The notes under the pieces are model-generated. The model had not been told where the DNA came from. It did no database searches and was given only the letters and a program-made list of their open reading frames with translations. Of a DNA stretch of 64,000 bases, positions 9,591 through 17,524 are shown piece after piece (the first letter of the stretch is position 1; each line of letters starts with the position of its first letter). Made by a program: the position numbers and the translations under genes. The stretch comes from an uncultured Rhodobiaceae bacterium (GTDB taxonomy: Bacteria; Pseudomonadota; Alphaproteobacteria; RS24): positions 372,001-436,000 of the forward strand of contig CALCUM010000002.1 in NCBI GenBank assembly GCA_937907245.1, in the 5' to 3' direction.

Positions 9591-11134
9591 TGGATCGTAT
9601 TTTAATTGTAGATTTCGGCTCGCAAGTTACGCAGCTGATTGCGCGGCGCGTTCGAGAGAGCGGTGTTTATTGCGAAATTGCGCCGTTTAATGCAGCCGAA
9701 AAAGCTTTTGCGGCGATGAACCCCAGCGCGGTTATTTTATCGGGTGGGCCCAATTCGGTGGCCGACATAGATACGCCGCGCGCGCCCGAGAGCCTTCTGG
9801 CTTCGGGATTGCCAATTTTGGGTATTTGCTATGGCCAGCAGACGCTTTGTGCGCAATTGGGCGGCTCGGTTGAAAAATCTGACGAGCAAGAATTCGGCCG
9901 CGCCATGCTGGACATCAAAACCGCCTCGCCTCTGTTTGATGGCGTAGGGCAGGCTGGCGATAGCGTGCAAGTTTGGATGAGTCATGGCGATCGCGTAAGC
10001 CAATTGCCAGAGGGCTTCGAGATTATCGGCACCTCTGAAAATGCGCCTTATGCGGCGATTGCCAATGAAGCGAAGAAAATTTACGCCGTGCAGTTTCATC
10101 CCGAAGTGGTGCATACGCCAGATGGCGCCAAAATGCTGCAAAACTTCACCCATAAAATTGCCGGTTGCCATGGCGACTGGACTATGGCGGCGTTTCGCGA
10201 AAAAGCCATCGCCGACATCCGCGCCCAAGTGGGCGAGGGCCGCGTGATTTGCGGACTGTCTGGCGGCGTTGATAGCTCGGTCGTGGCGGTGCTTTTGCAC
10301 GAAGCGATTGGCGACCAATTAACCTGCGTCTACGTTGACACGGGCATGATGCGGGCTGGCGAAAGCGAAGAAGTGGTGACGCTATTCCGCGATCATTTCA
10401 ACATTAAGCTGGTGCATAATAATGCGGCTGAGTTGTTTCGCGGCAAATTAGAGGGCGTCTCTGACCCAGAGCAAAAGCGCAAAATCATTGGTGGCACATT
10501 TATTGATGTGTTTGAAAAAGAAGCCAAAGCCGCAGGCGGAGCCGACTTTTTGGCACAAGGCACGTTGTATCCAGATGTTATCGAAAGCGTCTCGTTTACC
10601 GGCGGGCCGAGTGTGACGATTAAAAGTCACCATAATGTGGGCGGCTTGCCTGAGCGGATGAACATGAGTTTGGTCGAGCCTGTGCGCGAATTATTCAAGG
10701 ATGAAGTGCGCGCGCTGGGCCAAGAGTTAGGTCTACCTGAGGCCTTTGTTGGGCGCCATCCGTTTCCGGGCCCTGGCCTTGCCATTCGTATTCCGGGCGA
10801 AATTACTGGCGAGAAACTGGATATTTTACGAAAAGCCGATACGGTTTATCTCGATGAAATTCGCAAACAAGGCCTCTACGACGAAATTTGGCAGGCTTTC
10901 GCGGTGCTTCTGCCTGTTCGCACGGTGGGTGTGATGGGCGACAGCCGGACGTATGACTATGTTTGCGCGCTGCGTGCCGTAACATCAACAGATGGCATGA
11001 CGGCCGATTACTATCCTTTCACGCATGAGTTTTTAGGCCGCGTATCGACGCGCATCATCAACGAAGTGCGGGGCATCAACCGCGTGGTCTACGACATTAC
11101 ATCAAAACCTCCGGGCACGATTGAGTGGGAATAA
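9590..11134 (+). CDS. guaA: GMP synthase (glutamine-hydrolysing)
   Basis: Converts XMP to GMP using glutamine and ATP; cytoplasmic dimer. The 514-residue protein has a class I glutamine amidotransferase domain (residues 1-200; nucleophile Cys80 in GICYGQQ, with His in FHPEVVHT), an ATP pyrophosphatase domain with the P-loop SGGVDSSVV near 225, and the C-terminal dimerisation domain ending in KPPGTIEWE, the usual GuaA terminus. It is the last gene of the guaB-rsmB-TPR-guaA unit and overlaps its upstream neighbour by one base. Confidence 0.97.
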   Translation: MDRILIVDFGSQVTQLIARRVRESGVYCEIAPFNAAEKAFAAMNPSAVILSGGPNSVADIDTPRAPESLLASGLPILGICYGQQTLCAQLGGSVEKSDEQEFGRAMLDIKTASPLFDGVGQAGDSVQVWMSHGDRVSQLPEGFEIIGTSENAPYAAIANEAKKIYAVQFHPEVVHTPDGAKMLQNFTHKIAGCHGDWTMAAFREKAIADIRAQVGEGRVICGLSGGVDSSVVAVLLHEAIGDQLTCVYVDTGMMRAGESEEVVTLFRDHFNIKLVHNNAAELFRGKLEGVSDPEQKRKIIGGTFIDVFEKEAKAAGGADFLAQGTLYPDVIESVSFTGGPSVTIKSHHNVGGLPERMNMSLVEPVRELFKDEVRALGQELGLPEAFVGRHPFPGPGLAIRIPGEITGEKLDILRKADTVYLDEIRKQGLYDEIWQAFAVLLPVRTVGVMGDSRTYDYVCALRAVTSTDGMTADYYPFTHEFLGRVSTRIINEVRGINRVVYDITSKPPGTIEWE

Positions 11135-11568
11135 AACAGGAAACCCAGGGCGGGCTTACAAAAACCGAACCCACCAAGCAGCAGTTGGAAGCGCTCGCGC
11201 AAATTGTGGCGCGCGGAGACGATGGCCCGTTTACCATGGTCAATATCATCCGATATAAACACCAAGCCGAATATCCGGCCGAAATGAACGCGCCCGCTCG
11301 AACGGGTCGCGAGGCTTATGCTGAATATGGCGCGATTGTGGGGCCGCTAATTTTTGCGCTAGGTGGCTCGGTGGCGTTTCGCCAAGAGGTGGAGCTGGGG
11401 TTTGTGGGCGATAGTGATGCCGATGAAGTGATTATTATTCATTACCCGTCGCGCCAAGCCTATCTCGATATGTTTCATAGCGACGCCTACCAAGAAGCCA
11501 TTGTGCATCGCAAGGCGGGGCTGGTATACCGAAGCCTGTTTGCGTGTTCTGCGCCATCCCCTGAATAG
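11125..11568 (+). CDS. DUF1330-family protein (dimeric alpha/beta barrel)
   Basis: A 147-residue protein with a ferredoxin-like alpha/beta core typical of DUF1330: [12 protein letters not shown], then VAFRQEVEL, then [17 protein letters not shown] and a final [15 protein letters not shown] segment. DUF1330 has no agreed biochemical role. No ATG occurs before residue 38; the GTG at 11125 overlaps the guaA end by ten bases and has no clear ribosome binding site, so the true start may be a later TTG near residue 22. It opens a run of small accessory genes downstream of guaA. Confidence 0.75.
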   Translation: MGIKQETQGGLTKTEPTKQQLEALAQIVARGDDGPFTMVNIIRYKHQAEYPAEMNAPARTGREAYAEYGAIVGPLIFALGGSVAFRQEVELGFVGDSDADEVIIIHYPSRQAYLDMFHSDAYQEAIVHRKAGLVYRSLFACSAPSPE

Positions 11569-11586
11569 TCAAAGTGAGAGTTTTAT

Positions 11587-11910
11587 ATGTCCCAAGAGCT
11601 AGAGTTTCAAAACGTATCGGTGGCCCGCGAGGCCAATGTTTATTTTGATGGTAAAGTAACCAGCCGGACAATTGTTTTGGCCGATGGTAGCCAAAAAACG
11701 CTCGGTGTTATGCTGCCAGGCGAGTATGAATTTGGCACACAAGCCGCAGAGGAAATGGATATTTCTTCCGGCGAGCTGGACGTGCTTTTGCCCGGTGCTG
11801 ACGACTGGCTGAGCATTCGCCAAGCGCATGTGTTTCATGTGCCAGCGGAGGCTAGCTTTAAGGTGAGGGTGCTTAGCATCACCCATTATTGCTGCACTTA
11901 TTTGAGCTAA
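11587..11910 (+). CDS. ppnP: Pyrimidine/purine nucleoside phosphorylase PpnP
   Basis: A 107-residue single-domain cupin of the PpnP (formerly DUF1255/YaiE) family, which in E. coli cleaves many nucleosides with phosphate to base and ribose-1-phosphate. Family hallmarks are visible: an NVYFDGKVTSRTI beta-strand pair near residues 18-30, KTLGVMLPGEYEFGT (37-51), and the C-terminal FHVPAEASFKVRV strand. It lies 18 bases after the DUF1330 gene. A nucleoside salvage role fits its place behind the guanine nucleotide genes, although no direct link is shown. Confidence 0.88.
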   Translation: MSQELEFQNVSVAREANVYFDGKVTSRTIVLADGSQKTLGVMLPGEYEFGTQAAEEMDISSGELDVLLPGADDWLSIRQAHVFHVPAEASFKVRVLSITHYCCTYLS

Positions 11911-11945
11911 AATTTGGCCTACGGGCTAGGAAAGCAGAGGTGGAT

Positions 11946-12296
11946 ATGAGTTTTTTTGTCGTGAAAATTTTCATCTCAGCGCTGGCCATCGCGGGCATTT
12001 CGGAAGTCGCCAAACATAGCGATAAATTCGGGGGCATGATTGCCGCTCTGCCCATAACCACTTTTTTGATTGTGCTGTGGATGTGGGGCGAGGGCGCTTC
12101 GGATGCGAAAATTGCAAGCCACATGCGCTTCACTTTGTTTTTCGTTTTGCCGACTTTGCCCATGTTTTTGGCGTTTCCTTGGCTGTTGCAAAAGCTTGGT
12201 TTTGGTTTGGCCTTTGGCGCCAGCCTTGCGCTTACGGGCGGGCTGATTTATGTGTTTAATATAATTTACCAGCAATTCGGGATGCGCCTTTTTTAA
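11946..12296 (+). CDS. DUF3147-family membrane protein
   Basis: A 116-residue inner-membrane protein with four hydrophobic helices and short polar loops. The pattern FISALAIAGISEVAKHS followed by GGMIAALPITTFLIVLWM, then FTLFFVLPTLPMFLAFPWLL matches the DUF3147 layout. The start at 11946 is chosen because AGAGGTGG precedes it and the upstream in-frame residues are polar and overlap ppnP. Function is unknown; small transporter-like or channel-like roles have been guessed for the family but not shown. Confidence 0.75.
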   Translation: MSFFVVKIFISALAIAGISEVAKHSDKFGGMIAALPITTFLIVLWMWGEGASDAKIASHMRFTLFFVLPTLPMFLAFPWLLQKLGFGLAFGASLALTGGLIYVFNIIYQQFGMRLF

Positions 12297-12335
12297 CGCA
12301 CAGCAACCTATCGAACCTCAATCGGAGACAGTTTA

Positions 12336-12779
12336 ATGACTATGACAGTTTATCTATCGGGCGAAATTCATACCGATTGGCGCGACCAAATCGAACAAGG
12401 CTGCGCGAAACAAAACCTCGATGTTGTGTTCAGCTCTGCGGTAACCAACCATGAAGCCAGCGATGCGGCGGGCGATTTTTTGGGCGCCGAGGACAATAAC
12501 TTCTGGCGCGATCATAAGTCAGCCAAAGTAAATGCCATCCGCACCAAAACCCTCATTGAGCAATGCGATGTAGCGGTGGTGCGGTTTGGCGATAAATATA
12601 AACAATGGAATGCGGCTTTCGATGCGGGCTATTGCGCCGCCCTCGGCACGCCCTACATCACGTTGCACGATGCAGATATCATCCACCCGCTAAAAGAAGT
12701 AGACGCCGCCGCCATGGCTTGGGCCACGACGCCAGAGCAGGTGGTGGAATTGCTAACTTATGTTTTGACGCAAGACTAA
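12336..12779 (+). CDS. ytoQ: YtoQ-family protein (nucleoside 2-deoxyribosyltransferase-like fold)
   Basis: A 147-residue cytoplasmic protein opening with VYLSGEIHTDWR, the signature of the YtoQ family, followed by NHEASDAAGDFLG, the segment NAIRTKTLIEQCDVAVVRFG and QWNAAFDAGYCAALGTPYI. The fold resembles nucleoside 2-deoxyribosyltransferases, in which the latter region lines the nucleotide site, but YtoQ enzymes have no established reaction. GGAGA precedes the ATG; a second ATG two codons later is possible. It sits near ppnP, so a nucleoside-related role is attractive but unproven. Confidence 0.85.
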   Translation: MTMTVYLSGEIHTDWRDQIEQGCAKQNLDVVFSSAVTNHEASDAAGDFLGAEDNNFWRDHKSAKVNAIRTKTLIEQCDVAVVRFGDKYKQWNAAFDAGYCAALGTPYITLHDADIIHPLKEVDAAAMAWATTPEQVVELLTYVLTQD

Positions 12780-12787
12780 CCAAGGCG

Positions 12788-12801
12788 ACGACTTAAGTCG
12801 T
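12788..12801. promoter_or_regulatory. Perfect 14-bp palindrome ahead of the phosphatase-like gene
   Basis: ACGACTTAAGTCGT is fully self-complementary with no loop, lies 8 bases after the ytoQ stop and 33 bases before the next start codon. A loop-free palindrome is more like a protein-binding site than an RNA hairpin. No T run follows, so it is not a terminator. Function is inferred. Confidence 0.3.
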
Positions 12802-12834
12802 GCATCTCCAATAATAAAATCAAGGGGAAGGCCC

Positions 12835-13281
12835 ATGCAGCTCCGAAATTTTCATCTCCTCACGCCGCTTATCGGCACTTGCGGTCAGCCGAAGGCTGAG
12901 GATTTCGAGGGGCTGGCGAGCGAGGGGTATGAGGTTGTTATCAATCTTGCGATGCCCGATAGCGACGACGCGATTGCCAATGAGGGGCAATTGGTTAGCG
13001 CGCAGGGTATGAGTTATATTCATCTGCCCATCCCGTTCGAGGCTCCGACCGCGGCGCATTTGAGCCAATTTTGCCGTTTGATGGAAGCCCTTGAGGGGCA
13101 AAAAATTCTGGTGCATTGCCAAGTGAACGCCCGCGTTTCGGCTTTCATGTTCAAATATCTGACCCTCCTGAAGGGCGTCCGTGAGCCGCAAGCGACGACA
13201 CCTTTGCTGGCCCAATGGCTGCCGCAAATCAATGACGTTTGGCAGGGGTTTTTAGACATAAAAGCGGATGAGATTACATGA
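12835..13281 (+). CDS. Protein tyrosine phosphatase-like protein (DUF442-type)
   Basis: A 148-residue dual-specificity-phosphatase-like domain. The N-terminus TPLIGTCGQPKAEDFEGL and the strand VVINLAMPDSD match the family related to the beta-lactamase-hydrolase-like proteins. The P-loop reads VHCQVNARVSAF (93-104): Cys95 is followed by only four residues before Arg100, a CX4R spacing rather than the classical CX5R; I recall this as a conserved variant in the subfamily, but activity should not be assumed. The GAAGG-type ribosome binding site AAGGGGAAGG precedes the ATG. Its TGA overlaps the next ATG (ATGA), so it is coupled to the GFA gene. Confidence 0.8.
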   Translation: MQLRNFHLLTPLIGTCGQPKAEDFEGLASEGYEVVINLAMPDSDDAIANEGQLVSAQGMSYIHLPIPFEAPTAAHLSQFCRLMEALEGQKILVHCQVNARVSAFMFKYLTLLKGVREPQATTPLLAQWLPQINDVWQGFLDIKADEIT

Positions 13282-13643
13282 CGCGCGTGCACCTCGGCGG
13301 CTGCCATTGTGGGGCGATACGCTTTGAGGTGGCGCTCGAAGCAGCTTCGCTTGCCGAGGGGATTTACCGCTGCAATTGCTCGCTCTGCCGCAAGAAAGGC
13401 ATTGTCATGAAGCCTATGCAGGCAGAAGCTTTTCGGCTGCTGGAAGATAGCCAAACGCCGTCGGTCTATCAGTGGAATAAAAACATTGCGGCACATTATT
13501 TTTGCCAAATTTGTGGCGTCTATACCCACCATCGCCGCCGACGCGACCCAAGCCAAATTAGCGTCAATTTTGAATGTTTAGACGGCGTCGAAACCCCAGC
13601 CGCCGCGCGTATCGGTCTGGCCAAGGGCGCGGAACATGATTAG
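13278..13643 (+). CDS. GFA/CENP-V-family zinc protein
   Basis: A 121-residue zinc-binding domain of the glutathione-dependent formaldehyde-activating (GFA) family. The zinc ligands are visible: GGCHCG (8-13), CNCSLCRKKG (33-42) and CQICGVYTHHRRRRDP (about 76-91). Apart from Gfa itself, whose catalytic role is doubted, the family function is mostly unknown; a thiol or small aldehyde adduct is a common guess. It overlaps the upstream phosphatase-like gene by four bases, and the next gene starts directly after its stop, so the three are one transcript. Confidence 0.88.
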   Translation: MTRVHLGGCHCGAIRFEVALEAASLAEGIYRCNCSLCRKKGIVMKPMQAEAFRLLEDSQTPSVYQWNKNIAAHYFCQICGVYTHHRRRRDPSQISVNFECLDGVETPAAARIGLAKGAEHD

Positions 13644-14066
13644 ATGGAAATAAGAATTTTTAAGCCAGCCGACACGCAAGCCGTTATCGAGCTTTGGCAG
13701 GCCTGTGGCTTGTTGCAACCGCATAATAATCCGACACTCGATATTGAGCGTAAACTTGCCCATCAGCGCGAGCTGTTTTTCGTTGGCGAGCAGGATGGCG
13801 TAATTATGGCCTCTGCTATGTTCGGCTATGATGGGCACCGTGGCTGGGTTAACTATTTAGCCGTCGCCCCGATGCACCAAAAACAAGGCCATGCCCAAGC
13901 GATGATGCAACGTGGCGAAAGCGAGCTGGCGGCTTTGGGCTGCCCCAAGCTGAACTTGCAAGTGCGCAAAAATAATTTGGCGGCAACGAAGTTTTACCTA
14001 GCCTCTGGCTATACAGAAGACGAGGTGGTTTCCTTCGGCAAGCGGCTGATTAAAGACGCTAATTGA
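13644..14066 (+). CDS. GNAT N-acetyltransferase, YpeA-like
   Basis: A 140-residue acetyltransferase of the GNAT superfamily. The acetyl-CoA binding motif A appears as VNYLAVAPMHQKQGHAQAMM (Q/R-x-x-G/A at QKQGHA), preceded by the catalytic-core strand IMASAMFGYDGHRGW, and followed by LNLQVRKNNLAATKFYLASGY, the usual motif B. The overall pattern, including the opening WQACGLLQPHNNP, is that of the YpeA subgroup, whose acceptor is unknown. It starts on the base after the GFA stop codon and closes this accessory run. Confidence 0.88.
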   Translation: MEIRIFKPADTQAVIELWQACGLLQPHNNPTLDIERKLAHQRELFFVGEQDGVIMASAMFGYDGHRGWVNYLAVAPMHQKQGHAQAMMQRGESELAALGCPKLNLQVRKNNLAATKFYLASGYTEDEVVSFGKRLIKDAN

Positions 14067-14081
14067 AAACGGAGCCCGAGG

Positions 14082-14405
14082 CTATTTTCTTGCCGCGCAT
14101 TTATAGGCGTCAGCCTGAATTAAAGTCTTGGAATCCGAGCTGGATATATCTGTCAGCACAAAGGCGTTGCCATTCATCAGCGAAATTTGGTTTCTGAGGA
14201 TGTTTAAGGCGCCAATTCTATCATTGGCCTTATCCCAGCCACTGCCTTCAGCGGCGTCTACAACCCCCAAAAACTCGCATTCATTTGCCAAGTCGGGCAC
14301 TATTTGGCGGATAAAGCGGCCTTCGTCGCTGAGCTTTGCAACACACCCAGCCAAGGCAGCCATAGCCAGTGACAAGCCGATTAATCGTATTTTGCTATTG
14401 TTCAT
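14082..14405 (-). CDS. DUF4156-family lipoprotein
   Basis: A 107-residue protein with a lipoprotein signal: a short hydrophobic segment ending in LAGC with Cys21 as the lipidation site. The mature part carries the DUF4156-type pattern CEFLGVVDAAEGSGW followed by NDRIGALNILRNQISLMNGNAFVL. Such lipoproteins are envelope proteins of unknown function. It is transcribed opposite to both neighbours, convergent with the GNAT gene 15 bases away and divergent from panB, so it is a single-gene unit. Confidence 0.85.
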   Translation of the reverse strand: MNNSKIRLIGLSLAMAALAGCVAKLSDEGRFIRQIVPDLANECEFLGVVDAAEGSGWDKANDRIGALNILRNQISLMNGNAFVLTDISSSDSKTLIQADAYKCAARK

Positions 14406-14554
14406 TCCGCCCTACCTATTTTTTTTGATTTTTATGACAAGAGGTTGGACCAACTCTACATTTTATAAACTGCAAACGCAATTGCGCTTTGGCTTTATTT
14501 CGGCTAGTTTCCGCGACAGTTAAAGCCATCTGGCCCTTATTTATAGAGAGACTT

Positions 14555-15385
14555 ATGTCTGTTCAAAAGCGCACCCAACGCATCACTGTCCCCGAGATTA
14601 TGGCGCGAAAAAATCAGCAGCCTATCGTTTGCCTGACGTCTTATCACGCCCATACGGCGGCGCTGATTGACCCGCACGTGGATTTACTATTGGTCGGCGA
14701 CAGTCTGGGAATGGTCATGTATGGCATGGAAAACACGCTGGGCGTGACGCTGGATATGATGATTGCCCATGGCGCCGCCGTTGTGCGGGGCTCTAGCCAA
14801 GCTCTTGTGGTGGTGGATTTGCCATTTGGCACCTATGAAGAAAGCCCAGCGCAAGCGTTTCATAACGCTGCCCGCACCATGAAAGAAACCGGCTGCCAAG
14901 CGGTGAAACTAGAAGGCGGCGAGCGCATGGCGGAAACCGTGGCGCATCTCACCCAACGCGGCATTCCGGTGATGGGTCATATTGGCCTGACGCCACAAAA
15001 CGTAAATGTTATGGGCGGATTTAAAACCCAAGGCCGCACCAAAGACCAATGGCCACAGCTTGAAAAAGACGCTCATGCGCTGGCCGATGCGGGGGCTTTT
15101 TCCATCGTCCTCGAGGGTATTGCGGCGGAGCTGGCGGATAGAATTTCAGAGGCGATCGATACGCCAACCATTGGCATTGGCGCCTCAGCCGGCTGCGACG
15201 GCCAGATTTTGGTAACCGAGGACATGTTGGGCCTATCGCCGAGCGTGCCTAAATTTGTTAAAGAGTTCGCCACGCTAGGCCAACAAATCGCGACTGCGGC
15301 GGAAGCCTATGCAAACGATGTTCGGGAGCGGAAATTTCCCGAAGCGCAACATACTTATGCTATGAAAGTTAACAAGAAAGATTAG
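14555..15385 (+). CDS. panB: 3-methyl-2-oxobutanoate hydroxymethyltransferase
   Basis: Makes ketopantoate from 2-oxoisovalerate and methylene-tetrahydrofolate, the first step to pantothenate and CoA. The 276-residue barrel shows [13 protein letters not shown], the metal-binding Asp in [14 protein letters not shown] (about 45-60), [11 protein letters not shown] and [12 protein letters not shown], then GHIGLTPQ. I set the start at 14555, where AGAGAG precedes the ATG; the upstream in-frame extension is not conserved-looking. No panC is adjacent. The next gene follows after 40 bases. Confidence 0.95.
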   Translation: MSVQKRTQRITVPEIMARKNQQPIVCLTSYHAHTAALIDPHVDLLLVGDSLGMVMYGMENTLGVTLDMMIAHGAAVVRGSSQALVVVDLPFGTYEESPAQAFHNAARTMKETGCQAVKLEGGERMAETVAHLTQRGIPVMGHIGLTPQNVNVMGGFKTQGRTKDQWPQLEKDAHALADAGAFSIVLEGIAAELADRISEAIDTPTIGIGASAGCDGQILVTEDMLGLSPSVPKFVKEFATLGQQIATAAEAYANDVRERKFPEAQHTYAMKVNKKD

Positions 15386-15425
15386 GGCCCAGCGTCCATG
15401 ACCCAAAGCCAGCCGGAGACACACA

Positions 15426-16127
15426 GTGAGTGATATTTTTGATGAAGTAAGCGCCGAACTACGCCGCGATAATATGGGCGCAGCTTGGAATAAATATGGC
15501 CGCTACATCATTGGCGCTGCGGTGGCCATCGTGGTTTTAGTGGCCGCGGTGATTGCCGGTTCGAGCTATATCCGAGGCCAAGAAGAAGCGGCCTCTGTGC
15601 GCTATGACGCTTTGCTACAGACGCTTGTTGAGCTGGACACGCAAGAAAAAATAGCGCCTTTGGAGGCTTTTGCCGCTGCCGAAGACAATGGCTATGGCGC
15701 CTTGGCGCGGTTTACCGCCGCTTTGGCACATGCGGAGAAAAGCCAAACCAATTCAGCCTCTGCCGATGCAGCTATTGCGTCTTTTGATGCTCTTGCCGAT
15801 ACCTCAGGCTTGCCACACAGCTTGCGAGATTTAGCCCAATTGCAAGCCGCCATCGTTTTGTTGGATAGCAAAGGCAGCCTGCAAGAGATTGAGTTGCGCT
15901 TGGATCGTTTGCTAGACGATGGCAATGGTTTGCAGCCAATGGCGCGCGAAACCATGGCCCTCGCCTATATGACCTACGATAAGCCGCTGAAAGCGCGTGA
16001 ATTGTTTAAAGCCCAAATCGGCGATGCCCGCGTCACTAGCCTGACCCGGGAGCGTGCGAGCATTATGTTAGAAAGCCTGTCGGCGGCCCTGACGCCATCT
16101 CCTGCGGCTCCTGAAGCCCAAAAATAG
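15426..16127 (+). CDS. YfgM-like membrane-anchored TPR protein
   Basis: A 233-residue protein with a cytosolic N-terminus (MSDIFDEVSAELRRDN), one transmembrane helix (about 27-47) and a periplasmic helical-repeat domain. This is the architecture of YfgM/AncM, the periplasmic chaperone-network partner of SecYEG and PpiD. The start is GTG at 15426. It lies just ahead of bamB, the same order seen for yfgM-bamB(yfgL)-der(engA) in Gammaproteobacteria, which supports the assignment. The C-terminal tail is Ala/Pro-rich and probably disordered. Confidence 0.8.
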   Translation: MSDIFDEVSAELRRDNMGAAWNKYGRYIIGAAVAIVVLVAAVIAGSSYIRGQEEAASVRYDALLQTLVELDTQEKIAPLEAFAAAEDNGYGALARFTAALAHAEKSQTNSASADAAIASFDALADTSGLPHSLRDLAQLQAAIVLLDSKGSLQEIELRLDRLLDDGNGLQPMARETMALAYMTYDKPLKARELFKAQIGDARVTSLTRERASIMLESLSAALTPSPAAPEAQK

Positions 16128-16138
16128 GCCAGTCTACT

Positions 16139-17515
16139 ATGAAATTTCGTCAGCTCCGCTCCGTTCTTACCTCTGCCATTCTCGCTAGTGTGCTGGTTGC
16201 GTGTGGCGGTGGCGATACCCAGAAAGAAAAATTCGACGGCGATCGGATTTCGGTTTTAAACTTTGAAACGACTTTGCGTGAAGACCCGCGCCTTCGCGGT
16301 GAGCCAGTTCGTATTTTGCCACCCTTTCGCAATTCGACTTGGAACAACGCGGGCGGCTTTGCCACCAATGCCGCTTATCATCTCGAGCTAGATGGCCTAG
16401 GCGAGGGGTTTCGGGTCGATATGGTGCGTGGCAACAAAGGCCTTACGGTTTTAAAAGCACCGCCTGTGGTGGCCGATGGCAAAGTGTTTGCCTTGGGAAC
16501 CGATTTGAAAGTGGTGGCCGTAGAGGCCAAAACTGGGGCGCCTCTTTGGTCTCAATCTGTGTTGGCTACTTTCACCGAGCGTAATTTTAGCCTGTCGAGA
16601 TTTTTCAGCAGCAAAGAAAAACCAGCTCGCGTGCGCGATGGTTTCGGCGGCGGCGTGTCTTATGCGGCCGGTCGCGTTTTTGTGACCACGGGCTTTGGCG
16701 AAGTTTTGGCGCTGGATGCCGCAACGGGCGATATTATTTGGCGAGTCCAAAACCTTGTGGCGTTTTCGAATGCGCCGACCTATAGCAATGGCCGGATTTA
16801 TGTTGCCTCGCAAGACAGCCGTTTGCAGGCTTTCAATGCCGAGGACGGCACGCGCATTTGGGAACATTTAGCGATTAAAGAAGCCGCGACCATTGTGGGT
16901 GCCACCAGCGTGGCGGTGAATGAGCAAATTGTGCTGGCTGGGTTCAACTCTGGCGAAGTGGTGGCGCTTAGTCCGGTGAATGGCCAAGAGGCTTGGAACG
17001 AGACCCTAACCAGCCGCGCCACACAAATCACGCCGCTATCTCAATTGAACGCGATTGTTGGGCGTCCGGTCATTGATAGGGATCGAGCTTATGTGACCAG
17101 CCATGGCGGCCGCACAGCCGCGATTGATTTACGCAGCGGCGAACGCGTTTGGACGGCTGACGTCGGCTCCATCGAAACCCCTTGGGCGATGGGCGATTAT
17201 GTTTTGGTTATGTCTCTGGATGGAGAGCTGGTGAGCCTGTCTCGCGAGCAGGGTCGGGTGCGTTGGATTGCCAAGCTACCGGCTTATAAAAATGAAGAGA
17301 GCCGTCGCGGACGTATTCGTTGGGCGGGCCCGGTTTTAGCGAGTGGTAAAATTATTCTTGCATCGTCGGATGGTCGTTTGGCCAGCGTCGATCCTAGCAA
17401 TGGCGAAATTGGCGAGTTCGTGGACATTGGAGAACCCGTCAGCCTGACGCCCGTAATTGCCGACGGTATTTTGTATGTGTTGAGCGATGAGGGCACCCTC
17501 ATTGCCCGTAAATAG
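16139..17515 (+). CDS. bamB: Outer membrane assembly lipoprotein BamB
   Basis: A 458-residue PQQ-like beta-propeller lipoprotein of the BAM complex, which folds outer-membrane beta-barrel proteins. The lipobox LVAC puts the lipidated Cys at 22. Repeated propeller blades are readable, for example VFALGTDLKVVAVEAKTGAP, then FVTTGFGEVLALDAATGD, then YVASQDSRLQAFNAEDGT and the closing ILYVLSDEGTLIARK. It is longer than the E. coli protein (392 residues), as is common in Alphaproteobacteria. It lies 11 bases after the YfgM-like gene and 9 bases before der. Confidence 0.92.
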   Translation: MKFRQLRSVLTSAILASVLVACGGGDTQKEKFDGDRISVLNFETTLREDPRLRGEPVRILPPFRNSTWNNAGGFATNAAYHLELDGLGEGFRVDMVRGNKGLTVLKAPPVVADGKVFALGTDLKVVAVEAKTGAPLWSQSVLATFTERNFSLSRFFSSKEKPARVRDGFGGGVSYAAGRVFVTTGFGEVLALDAATGDIIWRVQNLVAFSNAPTYSNGRIYVASQDSRLQAFNAEDGTRIWEHLAIKEAATIVGATSVAVNEQIVLAGFNSGEVVALSPVNGQEAWNETLTSRATQITPLSQLNAIVGRPVIDRDRAYVTSHGGRTAAIDLRSGERVWTADVGSIETPWAMGDYVLVMSLDGELVSLSREQGRVRWIAKLPAYKNEESRRGRIRWAGPVLASGKIILASSDGRLASVDPSNGEIGEFVDIGEPVSLTPVIADGILYVLSDEGTLIARK

Positions 17516-17524
17516 GAGCGCGCT

